This document shows positions 5,223-12,135 of a stretch of 12,135 bases of DNA, one piece after another. The stretch is from assembly GCA_964485695.1 (NCBI GenBank), contig CAZAKZ010000151.1, forward strand, positions 1 through 12,135, written 5' to 3'. Each line of letters opens with the position of its first letter. Positions within the stretch are counted from its first letter, which is position 1. The notes beneath the pieces are model-generated. The model had not been told where the DNA came from and did not search any database. It saw only the letters and a program-made list of their open reading frames with translations. This stretch comes from CAZAKZ01 sp964485695. Its GTDB lineage: Bacteria > Planctomycetota > JAFGQW01. A program made the translations under genes and the position numbers.

Positions 5223-7106
5223 TTACGGTCTGAAGATGGTCCGGCCATACATGCCGCGCATATAGTCGTTGGAGTAGGCGTCCCGGAGCACCGTGGCCTC
5301 GTCGGGACTGACGCCCTTCGCGACCTCCTCGAGGGAGACGATTTCCCCGCTGCTGTTCTTGACGATCTTGTCGGGGTCGAACTTCTCGATCTGGCCAGTG
5401 TTCTCGTTCACGTAGCCCCCCATCTCGCTCCAGTGGTCACCGTACATCTCGGAGATGGCGTCCTGGGTTTCCCAGTGCTTCTGGTTTATCTCCTTGTCGA
5501 TCTTGTTCATCTGGTTCCAGGTGTTCTGGAGCACCTTTGCGCGGCCGGCCTCGGCCTTGTGCACGCGCTTGATGTACCGGGTGGTGTATTTCATCGAATC
5601 CTGGATGCGGTCCAGGACTGGGGAGGCGCTGAGGAACTGCTCCTTGGGCGCGCACCACCCCTTGCACCACACGTCGGTCTGGACGTACTGTCCCGTGATG
5701 CCACCTGAGAAAACGAGCTGCGAGATGGCGCAACAGAATGCGATCTGGACGACCCCGCTGCGGGATTGGGTCTCGGCCAGGCAGTCGAACACGGCCACGT
5801 CGAATCCTCCGGCCTGGAGATTGCCGAGGTTCCGGGCCAGGGAACCGAAGATCTGCTTGCAGATCCGGGTCAGAACCGGATTCGGCTTCACCGAGGTGAC
5901 TCGGGCGCCTTGGTAGACCTGGTTGATGGAGGCCTGGACGCACTGCTGGGGCGATTGGAACACGGCCACCTTGTATCCGCGCATGGCGTAGAGGGGCAGG
6001 CGCAGCATGTTCTGGCTGCAGAACTTCGGGGTGACGCTGAAGGCGCGGGCCTCGGGATTCCGGGGGTCGTACGCCTCCCAGTCGATCTCGTTCTTGGTCA
6101 CGCGGCCCTCGGAGGTGACCACGTTCCACCCCATGGGCACTTCCAGCGTGACGTTGTTCCCGGGGGAGCGGTAGCGGGTCCACCGCCCCTTGGGAAGGGT
6201 GAATCCGAAGCCCTGGACGATTTTGGAGAGCAGGGGCAGCTCCGACTGAAGACGGCCCTGGGGCGCCACCACGCCCATGACGAAGGCCATGGAACCGCCG
6301 GCGGTCATGATGGCCAGGAACTTGCCCTCGACCCGCTGTCCGGCGATGTTTGTGGTGAACGCGGCGTAGGTCTCGGTATCGGAGCCCCCCTCCAGGATGC
6401 GGGCGCGGTAGTTCGGGTCCAGGCGGCTCGAGACCTTGATGAACTGGGTCGCCAGGCGGCCGGCCGTGGTCTTTCCGCGCGGCATGATCGGCGTCATGAA
6501 GGCGGCGGTGGGTTTGCCGTTCGTGCGCTCCACCGACAGGATCGACCGCCCCCGCATGCGTGCGAAGAACCCCGGCGGCACGTAGGCCTGGAATCCGAGG
6601 AATTCGCTGTTGAACGACTGCCACCCCTCGGGGCAGGGCGGGCGGCTCGCCATGGTCTCCCTCTTGCGCTGCACTTGCTGGCGGGGCTGGCCGTCGTCGC
6701 CGGAGATTTCAATCCTCGCTGCGGCCGTGGTGAACACCACCACCGACACCGGAATCGGCGTTCCGGTCCGGGCCGACCGGAATCCTCGCTTGCGGGCGGA
6801 GTTGAGCTGTACGGCGTAGGTGGTGCCGGGCTCCAGACGGCCGATGCGCAGGCGGCAGCACCGCGCGTCTGCCCAGGGCCTGCGGTTGTCGCCCTGGGGC
6901 GGCGGGAACGTGCCCTGATTCGATTTCATGAATGACCAGCCGCCGGTATTCATGGCGCAGTCGAAGTGGAACCGGATCTCACTGATGCCCACGGGAACGT
7001 TCATGGCACCACTTGCGGGCTCGGATCGTACGAGCCTCTGGGCCTCGGTCCGGATCGTACCGATCCCCATCAGCATTGTCAGGAATATTGCGCTCGAGAG
7101 TCTCAT
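5223..7106 (-). CDS. Secreted protein of unknown function, Ig-like domain plus tandem repeats
   Basis: This 627-residue protein begins with a Sec-type signal peptide (hydrophobic 4-18, likely cleavage after about A22). Residues about 26-128 resemble a bacterial SbsA-type Ig-like domain: SEPASGAMNVPVGISEIRF, then AMNTGGWSF and a closing VVVFTT strand. A basic linker (141-155) follows. Two segments, about 160-302 and 307-512, seem to be copies of one alpha/beta unit: each opens with a strand ending in VP-(P/M)-G-(F/W) (174-180 and 323-327) and closes with a P-(L/V)-L-x-x-I helix (291-296 and 496-501). I compare this, as inference, with DcrB/PsbP-like domains. Residues about 498-550 are charged and helical, and the rest is a polar tail (YVNENTGQIEKFDPD, 565-579). 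At least twelve cysteines after the signal suggest disulfides outside the cytoplasm. AAGGAGA lies seven bases before the ATG. I do not recognise a function. Confidence 0.8.
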   Translation of the reverse strand: MRLSSAIFLTMLMGIGTIRTEAQRLVRSEPASGAMNVPVGISEIRFHFDCAMNTGGWSFMKSNQGTFPPPQGDNRRPWADARCCRLRIGRLEPGTTYAVQLNSARKRGFRSARTGTPIPVSVVVFTTAAARIEISGDDGQPRQQVQRKRETMASRPPCPEGWQSFNSEFLGFQAYVPPGFFARMRGRSILSVERTNGKPTAAFMTPIMPRGKTTAGRLATQFIKVSSRLDPNYRARILEGGSDTETYAAFTTNIAGQRVEGKFLAIMTAGGSMAFVMGVVAPQGRLQSELPLLSKIVQGFGFTLPKGRWTRYRSPGNNVTLEVPMGWNVVTSEGRVTKNEIDWEAYDPRNPEARAFSVTPKFCSQNMLRLPLYAMRGYKVAVFQSPQQCVQASINQVYQGARVTSVKPNPVLTRICKQIFGSLARNLGNLQAGGFDVAVFDCLAETQSRSGVVQIAFCCAISQLVFSGGITGQYVQTDVWCKGWCAPKEQFLSASPVLDRIQDSMKYTTRYIKRVHKAEAGRAKVLQNTWNQMNKIDKEINQKHWETQDAISEMYGDHWSEMGGYVNENTGQIEKFDPDKIVKNSSGEIVSLEEVAKGVSPDEATVLRDAYSNDYMRGMYGRTIFRP

Positions 7107-7373
7107 GGTCGGGTCTCCTTGGTTTCGGGAGTCGAGGTTTCATTCCACAGGCGCTGACGTGCGCCTCACTCGGAACCACGCAATCTGGCTGAGAATCCCA
7201 TCAGGTTTTTTCTGGGGCCGTCAATTTTTCGAGAGACGTCATAACCCGTTTGTCAGAAATACACTGCCGTGTTGCGGCCGAGCGGCCCGGTGTCCGGCCT
7301 CGCCTTGAAATGCGGCGATCCTGCCTCTACACGCTTCCCCTGGACCCGGCGATTCAGAAAGGCGAGCCCGGAA
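7107..7373. promoter_or_regulatory. Divergent intergenic region, secreted protein / LOG gene
   Basis: This 267-base spacer separates two divergent genes and is AT-richer in its middle (7200-7260). AGGCGC-tgacgt-GCGCCT (7149-7166) is a perfect inverted repeat 43 bases before the secreted-protein gene and could be an operator. A leftward -35 candidate TTGACG (7219-7224) lacks a convincing -10. Rightward, TTGTCA near 7250 also lacks a clear -10. An in-frame ATG at 7269 could extend the LOG protein, but the extra residues do not look like that family. Confidence 0.35.
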
Positions 7374-7958
7374 ATGAACCCACGACGAGTCTGTGTCTAC
7401 TGTGCATCGAGCCGCAAGTGCGATCCCGACTACTTCGAAGCCGCACGAACCCTGGGCCTCGAGCTGGCCCGCCAGGGTCTGGAGGTGATCTACGGCGGAG
7501 GTCGCGTCGGTCTCATGGGTGCCCTGGCCGAGGGCGCTCTGGAGGGGGGCGGCAAGATCACCGGGGTCATTCCCGCCTTCATGCTGGAGCGGGAATGGGG
7601 CCACACTGGCCTAACCGAGCTCAGGGTGGTGGAGGACATGCACGCCCGCAAAAGCCTCATGATCCGGGAGTCGGACGCCTTCGTGGCCTTGCCCGGCGGA
7701 TCGGGAACCTTCGAGGAGCTGTTCGAAGTGCTCACCTGGAAGCGCCTCGGATTCGTCACGGGACCGGTGGTCATCGGCAACCTCAAGGGCTACTTCGATC
7801 CCTGCATCGCTCTTCTGGAGCGAGCCATTGCCGAGCGGTTCATGAACGAGCAGCATGCCGCCATGTGGACCGTGGCCGACTCCGTGGCGGAGATCCTGGA
7901 GAGGATCCAGGATGCGCCACCGTGGAGCTCCAGCGCCATCGAGTTCGCCGGCGTGTAA
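7374..7958 (+). CDS. LOG-family nucleotide phosphoribohydrolase
   Basis: This 194-residue protein is a LOG (Lonely Guy) family member with a Rossmann-like fold. Characterised relatives remove the base from nucleoside 5'-monophosphates, releasing ribose 5-phosphate; in plants and some bacteria this activates cytokinins. Diagnostic motifs are CVYCASSR (7-14), GGGRVGLMG (41-49), MHARK (89-93) and PGGSGTFEE (107-115), which carries the catalytic glutamate and phosphate-binding glycines. The start at 7374 gives the usual family length and puts the first beta strand at residue 4. The earlier in-frame ATG at 7269 would add 35 low-complexity residues. The protein should be cytoplasmic. It lies 156 bases before the MoxR operon on the same strand, with a weak hairpin between, so co-transcription is possible but not required. 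Whether the role is cytokinin production or purine nucleotide salvage cannot be told. Confidence 0.9.
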   Translation: MNPRRVCVYCASSRKCDPDYFEAARTLGLELARQGLEVIYGGGRVGLMGALAEGALEGGGKITGVIPAFMLEREWGHTGLTELRVVEDMHARKSLMIRESDAFVALPGGSGTFEELFEVLTWKRLGFVTGPVVIGNLKGYFDPCIALLERAIAERFMNEQHAAMWTVADSVAEILERIQDAPPWSSSAIEFAGV

Positions 7959-7971
7959 TTCCGGGATTCCA

Positions 7972-7992
7972 GGTCAGAAAAGATTTCCGACC
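7972..7992 (+). terminator. Weak hairpin after the LOG gene
   Basis: GGTC-a-GAAA (7972-7980) can pair with TTTC-c-GACC (7984-7992) across a three-base loop with one internal mismatch, 13 bases after the LOG stop. Only a three-T run follows, so it would be an inefficient terminator at best. Confidence 0.25.
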
Positions 7993-8064
7993 CCTTTGCG
8001 CTCCGGTAGTCGAGTCCCGCCATGACATTCCTCGCCGGAAAACTCCCGGCCCGTGGATGCCGAT

Positions 8065-8078
8065 AAGTAATCTTACTT
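8065..8078. promoter_or_regulatory. AT-rich palindrome upstream of the MoxR operon
   Basis: AAGTAA (8065-8070), TC, TTACTT (8073-8078) is a perfect inverted repeat 36 bases before the MoxR start, standing out in otherwise GC-rich sequence. Its place and shape fit an operator near the operon promoter. I cannot name a regulator. Confidence 0.4.
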
Positions 8079-8114
8079 GCTTGGGATCTACGTCGAGGAA
8101 GGGGGGCACCGCAC

Positions 8115-9056
8115 ATGACCACCATGACCCGGGGGGAAACTGCGGCCCAGGCCACGGCCAGGGCGATCCGGGAGCGCCTGGGTGAGGTCATGGTACTCGA
8201 GGAGGCGGTGTCCATGCAGATCCTGGTGGCGCTGCTGGCCCGCGGCCACGTGCTCATCGAAGGTATTCCCGGAACCGGAAAGACCCTCCTGGCCCGGACC
8301 CTGGCCCGCATCGTCGGCCTGGACTTCAAGCGGCTCCAGTTCACCAACGACCTGATGCCGTCGGACATCGTCGGCTCCTCCATGTGGCGGCCCGACGCCG
8401 GGGAATTCGTCTTCGTGCAAGGCCCCCTGTTCACCCACGTCCTCCTGGCCGACGAGATCAACCGCACCAGCCCCCGCACCCTGTCCTGCCTTCTCGAGGC
8501 CATGGAGTGCGGCCGCGTCTCCGTGGACGGGGCCCCCCTGGAGGTGGCGAATCCCTTCTTCGTCCTCGCCACCCGGAATCCCATCGAATTCCACGGCACC
8601 TATCCCGTACCCGAAGCCGCCCTGGATCGCTTTCTCATGCGTGTCGCCCTGGGATACCCGGATCGGGATGGCGAGATGCACCTCTATCTGGGGCGAGATC
8701 CCGAGACGGTGTTCGAGGACATCGAGGCCGTGCTCTCGCGGAAGGCCCTCCTCGCCCTCATGGCCGAGGTGGATACGGTGCACGTCAGCGAAGCCGTGGC
8801 ACGCTTCTGCTACGATGTGATCGCGGCCACGCGCGAGGACGAGGCCGTGGCCCTCGGAGCCAGTCCGCGTGCGGCCATCATGTGGCTCCGGGCCGCCCGC
8901 GCCCACGCCTTGCTGGAGGGGAGGATCCACGTCCTGCCTGACGATCTGAAGGTCCTGGCCGGGCCGGTGCTGGCGCACCGCATCGTCCTCCATGGAGGCG
9001 GGGATGCGGGCGATCGGGTGGGCCGCATCCTCGAGCGGACATGCGTGGCGCTGTGA
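8115..9056 (+). CDS. MoxR-family AAA+ ATPase
   Basis: This 313-residue protein is a MoxR AAA+ ATPase, a cytoplasmic chaperone-like enzyme that remodels or matures partner proteins by ATP hydrolysis. Walker A is GIPGTGKT (50-57), Walker B LLADEIN (110-116), sensor 1 the asparagine of ATRNP (152-156), a likely arginine finger R172 in ALDRF, and sensor 2 R252 in GASPRA (248-253). The MoxR hallmark GTYPVPEAALDRF (161-173) is intact. The start has a strong GGAAGGGGGG eight bases upstream; a second ATG at codon 4 is an alternative. Its stop overlaps the DUF58 gene start. MoxR, DUF58 and a membrane transglutaminase-like protein form a widespread cassette in which the ATPase presumably acts on its operon partners. 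The exact job is not established. Confidence 0.93.
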   Translation: MTTMTRGETAAQATARAIRERLGEVMVLEEAVSMQILVALLARGHVLIEGIPGTGKTLLARTLARIVGLDFKRLQFTNDLMPSDIVGSSMWRPDAGEFVFVQGPLFTHVLLADEINRTSPRTLSCLLEAMECGRVSVDGAPLEVANPFFVLATRNPIEFHGTYPVPEAALDRFLMRVALGYPDRDGEMHLYLGRDPETVFEDIEAVLSRKALLALMAEVDTVHVSEAVARFCYDVIAATREDEAVALGASPRAAIMWLRAARAHALLEGRIHVLPDDLKVLAGPVLAHRIVLHGGGDAGDRVGRILERTCVAL

Positions 9057-10003
9057 GCCTGCCCCGGCTCAATGCGGTCGGATGGAAGGGACTGCTCTTC
9101 CTCGCCGGCCTGGTCACGGCCTTTTTTGCCGCGCCGTACACCAACCTGTTCTTCCTGCTGCTGGTGTTTCTCGTGCTGCTGGGGGGACTCGACTGGATCT
9201 GGACCTGGAGGAACCTGGCCGGCGTCGACGGCGGCTTTGGTACGCCGGAGCCGGTGCCGTCCGGCGTCGAGGTGCGCTTAAGCGGATGGATCGATCCCGG
9301 CCCCCGCTCCAGGTTCGCGGTGGATCTCTCCCTCGAGGTCGCCGGGGTCGGCCGGGTGGACCTCCCCTGCAGCCTGGCCACGGCCCGGACCGAGGTGGGA
9401 GGGGTGCTCGAGGCGCTGCCCCGGGGGATCTACGCCATCCCCGCGGCGGAGCTGACCTCCACGTGGCCCCTCGGATTCCTCCAGGTCCGGCGGCGGATCC
9501 CCGCGTCCGAAGACCTCGTTGTCTATCCGGCACCGCGTGAGCGGACCGGAAGTCGTAGCGGTGCAGGCGGGGAATACGGTGTGTCGGGCGTGGCCGGTGG
9601 GGTAATGCAGCCGTCAACGCTGCGGGAGTACCGTCCCGGCGACGCCCTCAGGCAGGTCCACTGGAAGGCCAGCGCAAGGCGAGGGGACCTGGCAATCCAG
9701 GAGTGGGAAGACGGTACGGGCTCCGGCTTCGAGGTGGTCCTGGACCGCCGCACCGACGGGGTGATCCTGGAGGAAAGCCTGTCCACGGTGAGCACCCTCG
9801 TCCACGAGGCGCGGGCGCTGAAGGAAGTGCTGACCCTGCACACCCAGGGCCTTTCGGCCTCTTTCGGCAGCGGGCATCGGCCCTGGGCCGAGGTGTTGAG
9901 GTTCATGGCCGGGGCAAAGACCCTGCCGGTGGATCATGCGCCTCCGCCTCCGGCTTCCCCCGAAATACTCCGGCTTCCTTCGGGGAGGGGAGACCGGTCA
10001 TGA
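9041..10003 (+). CDS. DUF58 membrane protein
   Basis: This 320-residue protein carries two membrane helices near the N terminus (about 15-31 and 35-54) and a beta-rich stretch (about 65-165). It then has the DUF58 signature LREYRPGDALRQVHWKAS (194-211) continuing to ARRGDL, as in proteins paired with MoxR ATPases. The part after about 228 (FEVVLDRR) resembles the first strand of a von Willebrand A-like fold, but no full metal-binding MIDAS motif is visible. A proline-rich tail (300-306) ends it. With the ATG at 9041 the gene overlaps MoxR by 16 bases. A GTG at 9053 would give the classic four-base GTGA overlap instead, and neither start has a strong ribosome-binding site. It is probably a membrane-anchored client or adaptor of the ATPase. 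Confidence 0.9.
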   Translation: MRGAVSLPRLNAVGWKGLLFLAGLVTAFFAAPYTNLFFLLLVFLVLLGGLDWIWTWRNLAGVDGGFGTPEPVPSGVEVRLSGWIDPGPRSRFAVDLSLEVAGVGRVDLPCSLATARTEVGGVLEALPRGIYAIPAAELTSTWPLGFLQVRRRIPASEDLVVYPAPRERTGSRSGAGGEYGVSGVAGGVMQPSTLREYRPGDALRQVHWKASARRGDLAIQEWEDGTGSGFEVVLDRRTDGVILEESLSTVSTLVHEARALKEVLTLHTQGLSASFGSGHRPWAEVLRFMAGAKTLPVDHAPPPPASPEILRLPSGRGDRS

Positions 10004-11934
10004 GGGCGGCACTCAGGGCGGCCATGATCGTCCTGGTACTCATCAATCTCGCCTTCGTATTCATCACCGAGTCGGCGAGGTGGTCCTGGTTGGGCCCTCT
10101 CGTGGCCCTTACCCTGGCCTCTCCGATCCTCGTGCATCTGGCCCGCTACTTCCTCTATCGTTTCGCCTGGAACGTCGCTGTCCTCAGCGTCTTCACCCTC
10201 CTCGTCCATCACGTGACCACCGCCGGCGCCCAGCACCTCCTGGAGGACGGCCTGTTCCTGGCCGGCCTGTGTCAGGTGCACCTGGTGAACAACATCACCC
10301 ACAAGCAGAAGCCGGATATCCTCTTCTTCAACTCCTTTCTCATTGTGGTGGTCACCAGCTTCCTCTGCTTCGACGTTCACTACTGCATGCTGTTCCTCCT
10401 GTATGCACCGGTGCTGGTGGTGGTCATGCAGCTGCTGACCCTGGCCCGGTCGGGGTCCGAAGTGCCGGCCGCGACTCTGTGGAGGTGCGTTCGGGAGGGG
10501 GGAGTCCGGAGCGGGGTTCTGGTGGCCCTGACCTTCCTGGCCTTCTTCTTCGTCCCGCGGGATTTCCACCGCCGCGGCTTTGTCAGGAACATCCGGCTCA
10601 AGAAACCGGACGCTCTGAGGCAGGTGGGATTCAGCGACCGCATCGACCTCGGGCGATCCGGGGCTGCGATGGAAGACAATCGCGTGGTCATGCGAGTGAA
10701 GTTGCTGGACGGGACCCGGGCCGATGTACCCGCGTGGTGGCGCGGCGCCACCCTGGATCGATTCGACGGCCGGGAGTGGAGGCCGGTGCGCAACGCCGTC
10801 TCTCCCCGGCCCTGGGTCAGGTGGGACCGGAATGAATGGCGGCGAGGAGGAGAAGAGCGCCGGGCGAGGGTCGAGGTCGAGGTACCGTCGCCGAGGACGG
10901 CAAGGCTCTTCACTCCCCTTAAGGCCACCCGCCTCGAACTCACCCGGCCGACAGTATGGAGACGCGTCCTGGTCCTGCCGGACCTCACCTTCTGCTATGC
11001 GGTATCGGTGAAAGACCGTCGGTGCCGCAAGTACGTCCTCGACATCGGAGCCTCCGGGGCCTTCAAGCCGATCCGGCGCCGGATGAAGGAGTCCGCCTCG
11101 AGAGTACATCTGCACCTGGATCACAGGGTGGTACCCGGAGCCGCCGACATCGCACGGGGCATCCCCGGGGGGCGGCAGAGCCGGCGGGAGCGGGTGGAGT
11201 GCATTCGCCGGCATCTCCAGGACAACTACCGCTATCTTCCCCCGGGAGCTGTCGGCGCGGCGGGAAGCCTCGAGGCGTTCCTCCAGGGGCAGGGCGGAGG
11301 GCACTGCGAGTACTTTGCGACAGCCCTGGCCGTGCTGCTGCGTTCAGAGAGGATTCCGTGCCGGGTCGTCACGGGATTCCGGTCCGTGGAATGGAACGAC
11401 ACCGGCACCGTTCTCACCATCCGTGCACGCCATGCCCACGCCTGGGTGGAAGTGCTGGACCGCAGTGCGGGCTGGTACACGGTGGACGCCACCCCCGGGT
11501 GGAATGGCTTCGAAGCCGATGCCGGCGGCGGCCTGTGGAAGAACCTGCAGGCCTATGCCGGCAGCCTCTGGAACCGGGTGACCGGATTCGACGAGAAGGC
11601 GCGGGCCGGAGCCGCAGCGTGGGTCAGCGCCCTGCCCGGCCGGACCCTGGCCCTGGCGAAGGCGCAACCTCTTACCGCGATTCTCGCCGTGGCTGGAATC
11701 GGACTCGTTGCCTGGCTCCGTGTCCTCCGTCGCCGTCGCCGCACCCCCGCGCCGGTCCGGCACTACTGCGGTTGCCTGCGAAAGCACGGCCTTTCCCTCG
11801 AGGCCGGGGAGACCCCCCGGGAGCTTCTGGAACGCGTCCGGCGATCGACCCTTGCATCTTCCAGAGTCCGCGACTTGCACCTGGCCACGGAGGAGCACGA
11901 GAAGGAGCGGTATTGCATCCCTTCAGACGGCTGA
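10000..11934 (+). CDS. TgpA-type membrane transglutaminase-like protein
   Basis: This 644-residue protein combines membrane helices with an extracytoplasmic transglutaminase-like domain. N-terminal helices fall at about 7-24, 30-48, 54-70, 107-125, 128-148 and 170-186. A soluble region follows, including a transglutaminase core with the triad C436 (GHCEYFA), H480 (AHAWVE) and D496 (VDATPG). One more helix (about 556-573) leads to a short cytoplasmic tail with GETPRELLERV (603-613), like the DUF4129 end of TgpA. Such proteins probably act as proteases or transferases at the cell envelope; the TgpA protein of Pseudomonas aeruginosa is the named relative. The ATG sits in an ATGA overlap with the DUF58 stop and follows a strong GGGGAGGGGAG site. 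An open frame continues upstream but lies inside the DUF58 gene and is not coding. Last gene of the operon. Confidence 0.92.
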   Translation: MRAALRAAMIVLVLINLAFVFITESARWSWLGPLVALTLASPILVHLARYFLYRFAWNVAVLSVFTLLVHHVTTAGAQHLLEDGLFLAGLCQVHLVNNITHKQKPDILFFNSFLIVVVTSFLCFDVHYCMLFLLYAPVLVVVMQLLTLARSGSEVPAATLWRCVREGGVRSGVLVALTFLAFFFVPRDFHRRGFVRNIRLKKPDALRQVGFSDRIDLGRSGAAMEDNRVVMRVKLLDGTRADVPAWWRGATLDRFDGREWRPVRNAVSPRPWVRWDRNEWRRGGEERRARVEVEVPSPRTARLFTPLKATRLELTRPTVWRRVLVLPDLTFCYAVSVKDRRCRKYVLDIGASGAFKPIRRRMKESASRVHLHLDHRVVPGAADIARGIPGGRQSRRERVECIRRHLQDNYRYLPPGAVGAAGSLEAFLQGQGGGHCEYFATALAVLLRSERIPCRVVTGFRSVEWNDTGTVLTIRARHAHAWVEVLDRSAGWYTVDATPGWNGFEADAGGGLWKNLQAYAGSLWNRVTGFDEKARAGAAAWVSALPGRTLALAKAQPLTAILAVAGIGLVAWLRVLRRRRRTPAPVRHYCGCLRKHGLSLEAGETPRELLERVRRSTLASSRVRDLHLATEEHEKERYCIPSDG

Positions 11935-11943
11935 GTTGTGTTT

Positions 11944-11976
11944 TCAGGTCTTTCCGGCTCCCCGAAGAACACCTGA
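11944..11976 (+). terminator. Hairpin after the transglutaminase gene
   Basis: TCAGGT (11944-11949) pairs with ACCTGA (11971-11976), and the enclosed bases can extend the stem imperfectly (CTT with AAG, CGG with CCG). It begins ten bases after the operon's stop codon. No T run follows, so termination here would have to be Rho-assisted or the hairpin may only protect the message end. Confidence 0.3.
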
Positions 11977-11980
11977 TGCA

Positions 11981-11998
11981 AACTCGCAGTCACGAGTT
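11981..11998. repeat. Inverted repeat AACTCG / CGAGTT
   Basis: AACTCG (11981-11986) and CGAGTT (11993-11998) are perfect 6-base arms around CAGTCA. A competing fold pairs CAGTCAC (11987-11993) with GTG-a-ACTG (11999-12005). Short alternative hairpins of this kind have no assignable role. Confidence 0.3.
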
Positions 11999-12053
11999 GT
12001 GAACTGACGGTTTCGCCCCTGTACCTACCGAAAACTCGAAACGCCGGCTACGA

Positions 12054-12073
12054 AAGCGGTTGCGATGCCGCTT
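12054..12073. repeat. Inverted repeat AAGCGG / CCGCTT
   Basis: AAGCGG (12054-12059) and CCGCTT (12068-12073) are perfect arms around an eight-base loop, 33 bases before the probable gene start at 12106. It may be an operator or a leader hairpin; nothing in the sequence decides. Confidence 0.3.
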
Positions 12074-12105
12074 AAATCGAACCTACCTGTGCTCTCCAAG
12101 GACAT

Positions 12106-12135
12106 ATGTCCGATAAACATGCACGAGTTTGTCCG
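12106..12135 (+). CDS. Probable gene start cut by the window edge, possibly a methyltransferase
   Basis: An ATG at 12106 opens ten codons, MSDKHARVCP, to the edge of the window. AAGGA (12098-12102) lies three bases upstream, close but usable. A short polar N terminus leading to V-C-P is typical of a group of class I SAM-dependent methyltransferases that begin with CPVxxAG or CPWW-like sequence; this is recollection of family members, and ten residues cannot prove it. The start codon lies inside the perfect palindrome GGACATATGTCC (12100-12111). A second, in-window ATG at 12119 has no ribosome-binding site. Confidence 0.4.
   Translation, partial: MSDKHARVCP

Noticed and set aside
7269..7373. 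Upstream ATG giving a 229-residue LOG protein
   Set aside because: The extra 35 residues have no family similarity; the start at 7374 gives the usual length and fold start.
8006..8020. Second tRNA T-arm-like piece (GTAGTCGAGTCCCGC) that might be a partner att site for the left-edge tRNA remnant
   Set aside because: The match is short, lacks the T-loop TTCGA, and has no anticodon or acceptor sequence around it; chance is the simpler explanation.
9703..9999. N-terminal extension of the transglutaminase protein into the DUF58 gene
   Set aside because: The extension is out of frame with the DUF58 gene and low-complexity. The ATG at 10000 has a strong ribosome-binding site, a four-base overlap and begins directly before the first membrane helix.
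9934..11304. A 456-codon antisense open frame opposite the transglutaminase gene, and similar long frames elsewhere
   Set aside because: Same codon-bias shadow effect; compositionally biased products rich in Arg, Gly, Pro and Glu with no motifs or ribosome-binding sites.
12025..12135. Minus-strand frame open from the right edge to a TAG at 12025-12027, as a possible gene end
   Set aside because: Only about 36 codons are visible with no recognisable motif, and the plus-strand start at 12106 with a ribosome-binding site is a better reading of the same bases.

Overview
The window looks like GC-rich bacterial chromosome. The genes are tightly packed, with strong GC bias at third codon positions that keeps long antisense frames open. 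Ordinary Shine-Dalgarno sequences, a Tat signal peptide and a MoxR/DUF58/transglutaminase cassette all fit a Gram-negative-type bacterium. A Tat-exported GH116 glycosidase carrying an inserted beta-sandwich module of the kind I associate with Planctomycetes/Acidobacteria-type glycosidases makes such a lineage plausible, but nothing here fixes the taxon.

Left edge (1-299) has no gene I can support. It holds small palindromes, a 10-bp tandem repeat, a terminator-like hairpin with a T run, and a degraded tRNA-Met-like sequence (about 216-284). Next come two divergently transcribed genes: a fold-type-II PLP enzyme of the threonine/serine dehydratase family (300-1277, minus) and a large Tat-exported GH116 glycosidase (1392-4544, plus). 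Convergent with the glycosidase is a small, AT-richer two-gene unit on the minus strand, DUF4160 then DUF2442 (4559-5053). The DUF4160 gene carries a one-base frameshift, and a long hairpin overlaps the likely promoter. Upstream of that unit on the minus strand, a clear intrinsic terminator closes a gene for a 627-residue secreted protein of unknown function (5223-7106).

Divergent from the secreted protein is a LOG-family phosphoribohydrolase (7374-7958). It is followed by a translationally coupled operon: MoxR AAA+ ATPase (8115-9056), membrane-anchored DUF58 protein (9041-10003) and a membrane transglutaminase-like protease of the TgpA type (10000-11934). Start and stop codons overlap at both junctions, so the three products are probably made together and act as one envelope-associated module. 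The last 200 bases hold several hairpins and, at the very edge, the apparent start of another gene (12106 onward), possibly a methyltransferase.

The points most worth a second look are the module inserted inside the GH116 protein, the secreted protein with an apparent internal duplication, the frameshifted DUF4160/DUF2442 pair with its promoter hairpin, and the tRNA remnant. I saw no CRISPR array, intact transposase, integrase or rRNA.
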